DNA from: Dongibacter bovis
GTDB taxonomy: Bacteria; Bacillota; Negativicutes; Selenomonadales; Selenomonadaceae
Length of the DNA stretch: 63,595 bases
Assembly: GCA_902763085.1 (NCBI GenBank)
Contig: CACWQW010000002.1
Location: 1-63,595 of the forward strand
Reading direction: 5' to 3'
Positions within the stretch are counted from its first letter, which is position 1; the number at the start of each line of letters is the position of its first letter. The notes below the pieces were generated by a model that was not told where the DNA came from, did not search any database, and was given only the letters and a program-made list of their open reading frames with translations. Shown piece by piece: positions 8,595-17,019 of this stretch. The translations under genes and the position numbers were made by a program.

Positions 8595-9463
8595 ACATAA
8601 TCCTTCTTTCTTTCCCGAATTTCTTGTAAGATGGCCAGATAGGCGGTATAGCGTTCTGGAAGGATCGCTCCTCCTTGCACAGCCTCTTTGATCTTGCACC
8701 CAGGTTCATGACTATGGGAGCAGGGCGAAAAACGGCATTGCCCGTGATACGGACGCATTTCAGGGAAATAGTCCGCCAATCGCGTCTCATCGATCTGTTC
8801 AAGCTCCATAGCACTGAAGCCAGGCGTATCGACGATGTAGCCTTCCTGATAGGGCAGCAGCTCTGCCACACGCGTCGTATGACGCCCGCGTTTGATCTTT
8901 TTGCTGACATGCCCTGTCGTCAGCGTGAGTGTCGGATCGATGGCATTGAGCAGCGAAGATTTACCGACGCCCGACGGCCCGGCAAACACAGTCACATGAT
9001 GAGCCAGATGCCCAGCGAGCTCCGCAATACCGGTTTTCTCGCGGGCAGAAACACGCACGAGGGGATAGCCGAGCGACTCATACTCGCTGAGAACAGCCCT
9101 ACCTTCTACACCAAGTAAATCGCATTTATTGACACAGAGGATAATGCTGGGAATCATGGACCATTCCGCTAAGACAAGGAAACGGTTGAGCAGCAACGGA
9201 TGCAGGTCAGGCTGCGCCGCGGCAAAGGTGAGCACGGCCTGATCGATATTTGCGACGGCAGGACGACGCATCAGGCTTTTCCTCGGGAAAAGTTGCTCTA
9301 TCACACCGGTTCCATCTGGTAAGTCTGTGTACGCAACGCAATCTCCCGGGAAAATCGACTGCCTTTTCTTGAACTTGCCACGCAGTTGACAGGTGACCAG
9401 GCCTTCTGGAGACGAGACATAGAAAAAGCTATTATATGCCTTCAGTACGCGTCCCTGCTGCAT
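8591..9463 (-). CDS. rsgA: Ribosome small subunit-dependent GTPase RsgA
   Basis: Circularly permuted GTPase that helps late maturation of the 30S subunit. The 290-residue protein has an N-terminal OB-like domain (residues 1-65), the GTPase motifs in permuted order, NKCD (G4) near residue 117, then GPSGVGKSSLLNAI (G1) near 162 and DTPGF (G3), and a C-terminal zinc knuckle CRFSPCSHSHEPGCKIKEAV. It follows the PASTA kinase gene; in several Gram-positives RsgA is a substrate of that kinase, which fits the neighbourhood. Confidence 0.96.
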   Translation of the reverse strand: MQQGRVLKAYNSFFYVSSPEGLVTCQLRGKFKKRQSIFPGDCVAYTDLPDGTGVIEQLFPRKSLMRRPAVANIDQAVLTFAAAQPDLHPLLLNRFLVLAEWSMIPSIILCVNKCDLLGVEGRAVLSEYESLGYPLVRVSAREKTGIAELAGHLAHHVTVFAGPSGVGKSSLLNAIDPTLTLTTGHVSKKIKRGRHTTRVAELLPYQEGYIVDTPGFSAMELEQIDETRLADYFPEMRPYHGQCRFSPCSHSHEPGCKIKEAVQGGAILPERYTAYLAILQEIRERKKDYV

Positions 9464-9496
9464 GGAAAACTCCTTTCTCCCACTGGTGCCTTTTGT

Positions 9497-11239
9497 TCAA
9501 TGCGTCTTGCTGCTCTCATTCTTCTTCGGCGGTTCCTTGGCATCCGTTGCTTTCTGCTGCCGTTGTTCCTGCGCCTGAGCCGGTTCGGCAATGACGAGGT
9601 CGACGCTCGTTCCTGCCTCCGCTTCGCTACCACCTGCCACAGATTGGCTCAAAACGGTCCCAGCCGTCTGATTTCCTGCCCTTTTCGTGACATTGCCGAC
9701 TTGGAGACCTTTCGCTGCCAAGGCATTCTGCGCTCTCTCCAAAGAGGCGCCGATAACGTTCGGTACCACGACCTTTTTCGCCTTTGGCCCTTTGCTTACG
9801 ATAATATCGACTTCCTGGCCCTTGCTGACCTTACTGCCTGCATTCGGATCCTGTTGGATGACGGTTCCTGCTTCTTCCTCTGAAGCCTTCTCGTAGACAT
9901 TGCCAAGCTTGAGCCCCATCTTCTTGAGTTTTGCCTCCGCATCGCTCTTAGAGAGCCCCTTGAGATCTGGCATCGTGAGCTCCTCGCCGCCTTTGCTCAC
10001 GTAAATGGTCACGAGGCGTTCTTCCTTAACCTTGGAGCCTGCTTCCGGCGTCTGAGATACCACCTGTCCCGGCGGCACATCGGCATCGTAAGTTTCCGCC
10101 ACATTGACGCGAAGCTTCTTATCCTCTAGGATCTGACGCGCCAGTGTCATTTGCTTGCCGACCACATCGGGCACGACCACTTCTTCGTTGCTCCAAAATT
10201 TACCAAAGGAAAGGAACGCTCCCAGACCGAAGCCAAGGATCAGGACACAGATAAGGCCGATGATGAATTTCTTGGAATGGAAGAAGGAGCGGTTGTCCTT
10301 CTCTGGTTCCTCAATACGATCGAATTCTCCTCCGCTCATACGGCTGCGACGCGACGGAATGTCGTGCACACGCGGCAAGACCTGCGTAGCATAGGGATCA
10401 TCCGTCTTATCGAGCGCCCCTGCGACCAGGCGTTCCGCCTGCTGGATCGATTGGACAAGTTCAGCACTCGTCGGGCGCATGGCGGGATCCTTTGCCATCA
10501 TGCGAGAGACAAGCGCCTCAACGACCGGCGGGACATCCGGTACGAACTGACGAACGGGAGAAGGCTGTTCCTGCAGGTGTTTCATCGCAATACTCACCGG
10601 TGTCTCACCGGTAAACGGCAATTTCCCGGTCAACATCTCATAGAGAACGACACCGAGAGAATACACATCTGACTTCGGTGTGATCAATGATCCCTTCGCT
10701 TGTTCGGGGGAAAAATAATGTACTGACCCGATCACGTTGCCACTGTACGTCATCGTCGACTCCGTCACAGCGCGCGCGATCCCGAAGTCAGCGACTTTCG
10801 CATGTCCATCCGGCATCATGAGGATATTATGAGGCTTGATGTCGCAATGGACTAGGTTGTGCGCATGGGCATTCGCCAAGGCATCGGCGATTTCCCTCGC
10901 GATGCGAAGCGCCTCTTCTACCGGCAGGCGCCCCCTCTGCTTTATGAGATCTTTCAACGTCTGTCCCGGAACATATTCCATAACGATATAATGGTCATCA
11001 TCTGACACGCCAACATCGTAGATATTGACGATATTGGGATGGGAGAGACGCGCTGCGGCCTGCGCCTCCCTGTGGAATTTCTCGATGAATTCTTCGTCGC
11101 TCTTGAACTGTGGATGCAAGATCTTCACTGCGACGGGGCGGTCCAACAGCTTATCGTGTGCTTTATAGACATCTGCCATGCCGCCGCCGCCAACCAGCTC
11201 CAAAAGCTCATAGCGCTGATCAAGAACACGGTTTGTCAT
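9497..11239 (-). CDS. prkC: PASTA-domain serine/threonine protein kinase (PrkC/Stk1 type)
   Basis: Membrane-spanning kinase that senses cell-wall fragments and phosphorylates growth and division proteins. The 580-residue protein has a kinase domain at about 10-270 with the glycine loop LVGGGGMADVYK, VAVKIL lysine 39, the catalytic loop HCDIKPHN and DFG; one transmembrane helix near 320-342; and three PASTA repeats, beginning VVVPDVVGK, LTMPDLKGL and VVVPNVIGA. The C-terminus is basic and glutamine-rich. Start 11239 is chosen for the ribosome binding site GGGGGAG. The catalytic loop has HCD rather than HRD, so it lacks the arginine of RD kinases. Cognate phosphatase, FHA proteins, PBP and FtsW-like genes lie directly upstream. 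Confidence 0.95.
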   Translation of the reverse strand: MTNRVLDQRYELLELVGGGGMADVYKAHDKLLDRPVAVKILHPQFKSDEEFIEKFHREAQAAARLSHPNIVNIYDVGVSDDDHYIVMEYVPGQTLKDLIKQRGRLPVEEALRIAREIADALANAHAHNLVHCDIKPHNILMMPDGHAKVADFGIARAVTESTMTYSGNVIGSVHYFSPEQAKGSLITPKSDVYSLGVVLYEMLTGKLPFTGETPVSIAMKHLQEQPSPVRQFVPDVPPVVEALVSRMMAKDPAMRPTSAELVQSIQQAERLVAGALDKTDDPYATQVLPRVHDIPSRRSRMSGGEFDRIEEPEKDNRSFFHSKKFIIGLICVLILGFGLGAFLSFGKFWSNEEVVVPDVVGKQMTLARQILEDKKLRVNVAETYDADVPPGQVVSQTPEAGSKVKEERLVTIYVSKGGEELTMPDLKGLSKSDAEAKLKKMGLKLGNVYEKASEEEAGTVIQQDPNAGSKVSKGQEVDIIVSKGPKAKKVVVPNVIGASLERAQNALAAKGLQVGNVTKRAGNQTAGTVLSQSVAGGSEAEAGTSVDLVIAEPAQAQEQRQQKATDAKEPPKKNESSKTH

Positions 11240-11255
11240 ATTACGTCTCCCCCAT

Positions 11256-12659
11256 TCATTCCATACTGAGTATGATTTTTCGGGCAATCGGTGCAGCTTC
11301 TATGCCACCGCCGCCGCTATTCTCCACGATGATAGCGAAAGCAACAGTCCTGCCACCGACCTTGGCAGAACCGATAAACCACGCATGATCTTCCCCTTGT
11401 GCATTCTCCGCCGTTCCTGTCTTGCCGGTGACGCGGACGCCGCTTACGCGGGCAACCGTCCCCGTCCCCTTCTGGACGACTTGTTCCATGTACCCATCGA
11501 TGATCCTTGCCCGTTCCGGAGTTGTCGCTTCAAACCATCGCTTTGGCTGTCCTTCACGCACGGTCACACCACCTGGGGTAACGACAGAAGCGATGAGATA
11601 GGGTTCCATGACAACCCCGTGGTTTGCAAAGGCGGCTGCCAGGAGCGCCATTTCCATCGGAGAGACGAGAAGCGTACTCTGCCCGATCCCGATCTGAGCA
11701 AGATCCCCCTGACTCAGGTTTGTAAAATCAGGCAGGTGTGCTGCAGTCCCCGTGAAATCGCCCTTGATCTCACGAGAAAACCCGAATCGCGTAAAACCAT
11801 CGTTTAACTTCTTACCACCGAGGCGCATCGCCAATGCACCAAATGTTACATTGCAGGACTCGGCAATGGCTTCTGAGAGATGGACGCGCCCATGTACCTC
11901 TCCATGACTTTCACGGATGGTCTGACCGCCTCCTACGTCAAGTTTGCCGTTGCAATCAAACACCTCATTCTCATCTGTCACGCCTTGTTCGAGAGCGATG
12001 TCTGCAATCAGAGGCTTGATGGTCGAACCAGGAGGATACATCCCATAAAGAGCACGATTGAGCAGCGGCCCCGCCTCTTCCTGGCGCAGACGATCCCAAT
12101 CGGATTCGACGGTTTCTGGATGATAAGAGGGGCAACTCACCATGGCGAGCACCGCACCGGTCGCCGCATCGAGAACGACGACAGCGCCCCGGCGTCCGTC
12201 AAACGCATCGTAGGCGGCTTGTTGCACATCCGCATCGATCGTGAGCTTTACATCATTGCCACGATCCGCTTCAAAAAGTTGTGCGATAGGACCGAGACGC
12301 GTCAAGGATTCTGTTCGCCCGAGCAAGTCCTGATTGGCCTGCGCTTCCATACCGGCACTGCCGATGCGCTCTCCCACATAGCCTGTCACTGGCGCCATGG
12401 CAGCACCCATCGGATAACTGCGCTGCCCAGGAGCAAAACTTTGCGCAAGCACGCGCCCCTTGGCATCCAGCAAGGTACCGCGCTGGATTGCAGCTTCCGT
12501 TTGTGCGCTTCTCTGATTGAGCGGATGATGCGCCAGATCATCTGCGGCGATGCTCTGTAAATAAATGATGTAGACCGCCAGCACAAAAAGCAGGATGAGC
12601 AAGACGGCCGCTACCTGGAGAACATGGAGCTTCGCCTGCCTCTCTTTTCCCGTCTTCAT
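11256..12659 (-). CDS. Class B penicillin-binding protein (PbpA-like transpeptidase)
   Basis: Peptidoglycan transpeptidase anchored by one N-terminal helix (residues 12-34). The 467-residue protein has a short dimerisation module followed by the transpeptidase domain with SxxK in YPPGSTIKPLI near residue 210, SxN in AESCNVTF near 267, and KTG in RVTGKTGTAEN near 410. It is shorter than FtsI/PBP2 and resembles the PbpA type found with PknB and RodA in Gram-positive clusters. Its start overlaps the FtsW/RodA-like gene by 4 nt, which suggests the two act as a SEDS-PBP pair. Confidence 0.93.
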   Translation of the reverse strand: MKTGKERQAKLHVLQVAAVLLILLFVLAVYIIYLQSIAADDLAHHPLNQRSAQTEAAIQRGTLLDAKGRVLAQSFAPGQRSYPMGAAMAPVTGYVGERIGSAGMEAQANQDLLGRTESLTRLGPIAQLFEADRGNDVKLTIDADVQQAAYDAFDGRRGAVVVLDAATGAVLAMVSCPSYHPETVESDWDRLRQEEAGPLLNRALYGMYPPGSTIKPLIADIALEQGVTDENEVFDCNGKLDVGGGQTIRESHGEVHGRVHLSEAIAESCNVTFGALAMRLGGKKLNDGFTRFGFSREIKGDFTGTAAHLPDFTNLSQGDLAQIGIGQSTLLVSPMEMALLAAAFANHGVVMEPYLIASVVTPGGVTVREGQPKRWFEATTPERARIIDGYMEQVVQKGTGTVARVSGVRVTGKTGTAENAQGEDHAWFIGSAKVGGRTVAFAIIVENSGGGGIEAAPIARKIILSME

Positions 12660-13948
12660 GAAACCAGCCTCCCCTTTTGCTTTGAAAGTACAGCGAGCAA
12701 GCCGAGGAGCAAGAAACCGGAAACCATGGAACTGCCACCATAACTCACGAAGGGCAAGGTGACACCTGTGAGAGGCAAGAACTTCGTCACACCCGCCATG
12801 ATGATGAATGCCTGTAACAAGAAAACAACGCTCGTTCCTCCTGCCAGCAGGATACGGTCCATCGTTTCACAAGCGAGTGCGATGCGGATGCCAACGAGGA
12901 AAAACGCAGCATACCCCAAAAGAAGCGTCAACGAACCGATCAGCCCGAGTTCCTCTGCAATCGCCGCGAAGATGAAATCCGTATGCACCTCTGGGATCAA
13001 CCCTGGATGGCCATGTGCAAACCCCGTCCCCCACACGCCACCAGAACCAAAGGCGAAGAGGGACTGGACAACCTGATAGCCCATACCGTTGGGATCTGCC
13101 CATGGATGAAGCCAGATATCAAAGCGAACGCGCACATGACCAAAGAAGGTATAGCTCAAAGCGGCGGCAACTCCGAAGATCAGCATGGCAATCAAGACAT
13201 AAGAGCGACTTCCCGTCGCCATATAGGTCATAAAAACGGCGATGCCGAAAAACAGCAGTGCAGAACCAAGATCCTTTGCGACGACGAACAGCAGGATTGC
13301 CATTCCCCAGATACAGAGGAGTGGCGCGATAAAACGCAACGGTGGCAGTTGAAACAGGAAAAAACGATGCTTAACAGCAGTCAATACTTCCTCATGGTCC
13401 GCAAGATACGCTGACAAGAACAGCACAAGGACAATCTTTCCAAACTCGGAAGGCTGTACCTGCACCGGACCGAAAACGATCCAGTTGCGACTCCCCCCGA
13501 TCTCTGTGCCGAAGACAAGAGGAAGCGCCAACAGGATCAAGCAGAGGATTCCAAGGAGATATTGATAGGAACTCAACGCAACGATGAAGCGCCGAAACCT
13601 CAGAACGAGGAGGAATGCTGCCATACCAATGAGCAGCCATCGCAGTTGTGGGATAAAAAGCGCGGGCTTGAGACGTGCGATCTCGACCAGACCAACGTTC
13701 GCGAAAAAAAGGCTCAAAGGCAGCAGCCAAGGAGCGATGTGACTGCGTAGCAACACGGCCTGTAGGAGAAACGCGAAAACCACAACTGCGGCCATCCAAG
13801 GAAGATACGCGGTCAATACGAGGGCACGTGCCGTCTTTTGTCCTGCTGTGGGATGCAGCGCAAGCACGAACAGGCCGAAAATCAGCAATAGGAATCCGAG
13901 GGCAAGGAGCCCCCAGCTCAAGCGTGTCGCCGACACATGCTGTTTCAT
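12656..13948 (-). CDS. SEDS-family peptidoglycan glycosyltransferase (FtsW/RodA/SpoVE)
   Basis: Multi-pass membrane polymerase of lipid II. The 430-residue protein has about ten hydrophobic helices and SEDS signatures: GSRNWIVFGPVQVQPSEFGK near residues 150-170, the FGSGGVWGTGFAHG loop near 300, and LTGVTLPFVSYGGSSM near 393. Whether it serves elongation or division cannot be told from sequence alone; the adjacent PbpA-like transpeptidase and PASTA kinase suggest a RodA-like role as in actinobacterial clusters. Overlaps the phosphatase stop and the PBP start by 4 nt each. Confidence 0.93.
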   Translation of the reverse strand: MKQHVSATRLSWGLLALGFLLLIFGLFVLALHPTAGQKTARALVLTAYLPWMAAVVVFAFLLQAVLLRSHIAPWLLPLSLFFANVGLVEIARLKPALFIPQLRWLLIGMAAFLLVLRFRRFIVALSSYQYLLGILCLILLALPLVFGTEIGGSRNWIVFGPVQVQPSEFGKIVLVLFLSAYLADHEEVLTAVKHRFFLFQLPPLRFIAPLLCIWGMAILLFVVAKDLGSALLFFGIAVFMTYMATGSRSYVLIAMLIFGVAAALSYTFFGHVRVRFDIWLHPWADPNGMGYQVVQSLFAFGSGGVWGTGFAHGHPGLIPEVHTDFIFAAIAEELGLIGSLTLLLGYAAFFLVGIRIALACETMDRILLAGGTSVVFLLQAFIIMAGVTKFLPLTGVTLPFVSYGGSSMVSGFLLLGLLAVLSKQKGRLVS

Positions 13949-14658
13949 GAAAACACCACCACGACTGCCGTAATATTATCCCTGCCGCCCGCCTCATTGG
14001 CAGCCCGCACCAGCACGCGCGAGGGATCAGTGGAAGACTGTGCGAGGATCTCTGCAATCTTTGCATCTGGTAACATATTCGTCAATCCGTCCGTCGAAAG
14101 GAGTACGACATCCCCTCTTGTGATATCAAAACGTCCGGTATCGACCAAGACATCCTCCTCTACGCCCACTGCGCGCGTCAAGACATTCTTCTGAGGATGT
14201 ACACGTGCTTCCTCTTCCGTGATTGATCCGTTCTCAACGAGTCCTTCGACATAGGAATGATCATGTGTCAGCTGCTTTAGGATCCCATTCCTGAAAAGGT
14301 ACAGCCTGCTGTCGCCAACATGAGCCCAAATCCCCTGACCGTCGGCATAAGAAAAGATGGTCGCAGTCGTTCCCATGCCATCATACCCCGAAAAAGCGGA
14401 TGCCTCAGCACGGATAGCTGTATTGGCTGCCTGGACCGATTGGAGCAATACAGACTCATTCCACGGACGTTCTGCTGTGCCGAGATACGACTGTACCGTA
14501 TGTGCGAGCAAGGAACTCGCTACTTCTCCTGCAGCATGCCCCCCCATGCCATCTGCGACGAGGCAGACGCCCGGAGCAAAACAGAGGGCGTAATCCTCAT
14601 TGGTCGGACGCACACGGCCAATATCCGTGCATTCGTAGCAAGTCGCCACCACACTCAC
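13945..14658 (-). CDS. PP2C-family serine/threonine phosphatase (Stp/PrpC)
   Basis: Metal-dependent phosphatase expected to reverse phosphorylation by the PASTA kinase encoded three genes downstream. The 237-residue protein shows PP2C motifs: TNEDY with the first metal region near residue 20, LVADGMGGHAAGEVAS near 33-48, GDSRLYLFR near 116, LSTDGLTNML near 184, and GGRDNITAVVV at the end. It overlaps both neighbours by 4 nt. Many Gram-positives carry this phosphatase immediately before the kinase; here an FtsW-like gene and a PBP gene lie between. Confidence 0.95.
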   Translation of the reverse strand: MSVVATCYECTDIGRVRPTNEDYALCFAPGVCLVADGMGGHAAGEVASSLLAHTVQSYLGTAERPWNESVLLQSVQAANTAIRAEASAFSGYDGMGTTATIFSYADGQGIWAHVGDSRLYLFRNGILKQLTHDHSYVEGLVENGSITEEEARVHPQKNVLTRAVGVEEDVLVDTGRFDITRGDVVLLSTDGLTNMLPDAKIAEILAQSSTDPSRVLVRAANEAGGRDNITAVVVVFS

Positions 14659-15116
14659 CTCTCAAACCTCAATGACACGAAGCCAACGCGTATAATATCT
14701 CCGGTCTTAAGATATGTATGATCCTCGATTTCCACATCGTTCACATAGGTATGATTGCGGCTGCCGAGATCCTCAAGCACGTATTGGTTCCCGCGCGAGG
14801 CAATCCTTGCATGGTGATGAGAAACGAACGCATCCGGCACAACGATATCACAATCTTCCCCGCGCCCAATGGTGAGCACATCGCTAAAGGCGTACCGCCT
14901 TCCCAGAAGATCAGAAGTTTCCCGCGCTTCAATGACAGTGAGTACAGCTTCATGCGGAGCTGGCTGCGCTTGTTCCCGTCGTAATGAGCGGCTCTCACGC
15001 TGGAACCCTCCCGCCGTGACGCGAAGGAAGCGGACCAGATACATGAGCAATACCAGCAGCATCCCATACTGGAATAAGACGCTGACGATTTTCAGAAAAA
15101 AAGCACTCGATGGCAT
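14655..15116 (-). CDS. Membrane-anchored FHA-domain protein (FhaB-like)
   Basis: Phosphothreonine-recognition protein of 153 residues. A hydrophobic helix at residues 7-28 should anchor it in the membrane, followed by a basic linker and an FHA domain at about 75-150 with TIGRGEDCDIVVPDAFVSHHHARI, the GRxxxxD and SxxH core, and LEDLGSRNHTYVNDVEI. Same architecture as FhaB/FipA next to PknB in Actinobacteria. Probably reads kinase-dependent phosphorylation of the neighbouring wall enzymes. Confidence 0.9.
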   Translation of the reverse strand: MPSSAFFLKIVSVLFQYGMLLVLLMYLVRFLRVTAGGFQRESRSLRREQAQPAPHEAVLTVIEARETSDLLGRRYAFSDVLTIGRGEDCDIVVPDAFVSHHHARIASRGNQYVLEDLGSRNHTYVNDVEIEDHTYLKTGDIIRVGFVSLRFER

Positions 15117-15125
15117 TGGATCACC

Positions 15126-15863
15126 TCATAGTACTTCATAGAGCAATGTCGTATTGCCGATTGTGATCTCGTCTCCTGCTTGCAAGCGTTCCGACGTAAT
15201 CGAATGCCCATTGACAAAGGTGCCATTGGTACTGCCCGCATCATAGAGCACATGTCGGTGTCGTTCATAGGCGATATAGGCATGCATGCGGGAGACATTC
15301 CCATCCGTCAGGATAAAATCGCTTTTCCCCAGACGCCCCAGGTAGATCTGCTTCTCGCCGATAGCGAGGTAAGAATCCTGATCGACACCGCTCACAACCG
15401 TAAGAGAAGCGATTTCATATTCACGGGGCAAATCGAGCGGTCTATGGAAATCGCTCCGTTCGAGGACAATCGTATGCGGCTCGACACGGTTGGTGGAGGC
15501 TTCCCCCTTATCGACGAAACGGGAACGGACGCGTAGCGCACCTTTTCCCTGTCCATCCTTTACCATTTGAATCTCGAGCTTCCCATCCATCAAGCAATTT
15601 TCCATGATGACCGCGCGTTCGACGGCAACATGCAATTCATCGAGCACCCGCTGCGAAGAAAGCTGTTCGTAATCTTCTGCCCCCAATTCTAACGTATAAG
15701 CATTGGGAACGACATGCCCCTCAGGATCTTTCCTCCGGCGTTGGATGAGTTCCCTTTGCAACGCTTTGCTCAGTTCAATCGGTTCCAGCCTGCTCGAAAG
15801 ATGCCGGTTGAAGAAGCCTTCGATATGGCTCCCCAAAAAAGATTCCCATTTTGCCATGCCCAT
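15126..15863 (-). CDS. DUF3662 plus FHA-domain protein (FhaA-like)
   Basis: Soluble 245-residue protein. Residues 1-115 match the DUF3662 layout (ESFLGSHIEGFFNRHLSSRLEPIELSKAL), and residues 165-240 form an FHA domain with IYLGRLGKSDFILTDGNVSRMHAYI and LYDAGSTNGTFVNG. This is the FhaA architecture known from pknB clusters, where it binds phosphorylated MviN and PbpA. First gene after the promoter at 15912-15940; GGGAGG stands 9 nt before the ATG at 15863. Confidence 0.9.
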   Translation of the reverse strand: MGMAKWESFLGSHIEGFFNRHLSSRLEPIELSKALQRELIQRRRKDPEGHVVPNAYTLELGAEDYEQLSSQRVLDELHVAVERAVIMENCLMDGKLEIQMVKDGQGKGALRVRSRFVDKGEASTNRVEPHTIVLERSDFHRPLDLPREYEIASLTVVSGVDQDSYLAIGEKQIYLGRLGKSDFILTDGNVSRMHAYIAYERHRHVLYDAGSTNGTFVNGHSITSERLQAGDEITIGNTTLLYEVL

Positions 15864-15911
15864 CGAAGCATGCCTCCCGCTTATCGTATAACCTCTGAAA
15901 AATTCTCCCCT

Positions 15912-15940
15912 ATTATAGCAGAAAACCTTTCATCTGTCTT
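15912..15940 (-). promoter_or_regulatory. Sigma-70-type promoter for the FHA-kinase cluster
   Basis: Minus strand AAGACA (15935-15940), 17 nt, TATAAT (15912-15917), with transcription expected to start near 15905. It sits in the 112-nt gap between rlmN and the FhaA-like gene and makes the cluster independent of the def-rlmN run upstream. Confidence 0.7.
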
Positions 15941-15975
15941 GTCCTCCACCACAAAGGTGCGCATCATGGTTTTCC

Positions 15976-17019
15976 TTATCTCTCGGAAAGGTGTCGATTG
16001 CGCAGCTGGCCACAAGCAGCATTGATATCGGTTCCCATCTCCCTGCGCACAGTCACGGCGATATGATTCATGAGCAAGCAGTTCTCAAACGCATCAATGC
16101 GCTCTTGAGACGGGCGGAGCAGATGACGCTCCACCACGGGATTGATTGGGATGAGATTCACACTGGCAAGCTGCCCATGCAAAAGATGCGCCAGCTGCTT
16201 TGCCTGTGCAATGCTGTCATTGACATCCTCAATGAGGATATACTCATAGGTCACACGCCGCTTTGTCTTGTCACCATACGCTTTCCCAACAGCGACGACC
16301 TCTGCCAAGGGATATTTCCGATTGATGGGCATGAGACGCGTCCGAAGTTCGCTTTCAGGTGCATGAAGAGAAATAGAGAGGTTCACCGGGATTCCCTCGT
16401 CTGCAAGTTCATAGATGCGCGGTACGATACCAGATGTAGAGAGCGTTATGTTCCGATAGCTCATACCGAGTGCATATGGTTCATGGACAAGTCGCAAGAA
16501 ACCGAGCACACGATCATAATTCATCAGGGGCTCGCCGGAACCCATGAGTACCATCGTGTCCACTTTTTGCCCTTGTTGCGCAAGGAAGCGTTCGATGAAG
16601 AGCACCTGCGCCAAGATCTCTCCAGTCGTGAGATCGCGTGTCATACCATGCAGCGTAGAAGCGCAGAAAGCACACCCCATATTGCATCCTGCCTGTGTGG
16701 AAACACAGATGCTGTTGCCATAAGGCTGACGCATCAAGACCGTTTCCACGGCCGTGCCATCCTCAAACGCGAGCAGGAACTTGCTCGTTTTCCCATCAGA
16801 AGAGTGGAGTGCCGCTTTCTGCCGTGCCGTGCAAAGGCAAAACTGCGCTTGAAGCGTCGAGCGCAATTGCTTGGGCAGGTTCGTCATCTCATCGAACGAG
16901 GTTGCCATCTTCTGATACATCCAAGCAGCAATCTGCTTCGCCCGATAGCTCGGCACTTGCAAAGGAAGGAGCACACGCGCAATCTCTTCCACGGACAACC
17001 CAAAAAGGTTCTTTTTCAC
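15976..17019 (-). CDS. rlmN: Dual-specificity rRNA/tRNA adenine-C2 methyltransferase RlmN
   Basis: Radical-SAM enzyme that makes 2-methyladenosine at A2503 of 23S rRNA and A37 of some tRNAs. The 347-residue protein has CNMGCAFC (CX3CX2C cluster) near residue 111, GSGEPLMNYD near 160, and the second catalytic cysteine in DINAACGQLR near the C-terminus. Start overlaps rsmB by 4 nt. Complete and of normal length. Confidence 0.97.
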   Translation of the reverse strand: MKKNLFGLSVEEIARVLLPLQVPSYRAKQIAAWMYQKMATSFDEMTNLPKQLRSTLQAQFCLCTARQKAALHSSDGKTSKFLLAFEDGTAVETVLMRQPYGNSICVSTQAGCNMGCAFCASTLHGMTRDLTTGEILAQVLFIERFLAQQGQKVDTMVLMGSGEPLMNYDRVLGFLRLVHEPYALGMSYRNITLSTSGIVPRIYELADEGIPVNLSISLHAPESELRTRLMPINRKYPLAEVVAVGKAYGDKTKRRVTYEYILIEDVNDSIAQAKQLAHLLHGQLASVNLIPINPVVERHLLRPSQERIDAFENCLLMNHIAVTVRREMGTDINAACGQLRNRHLSER

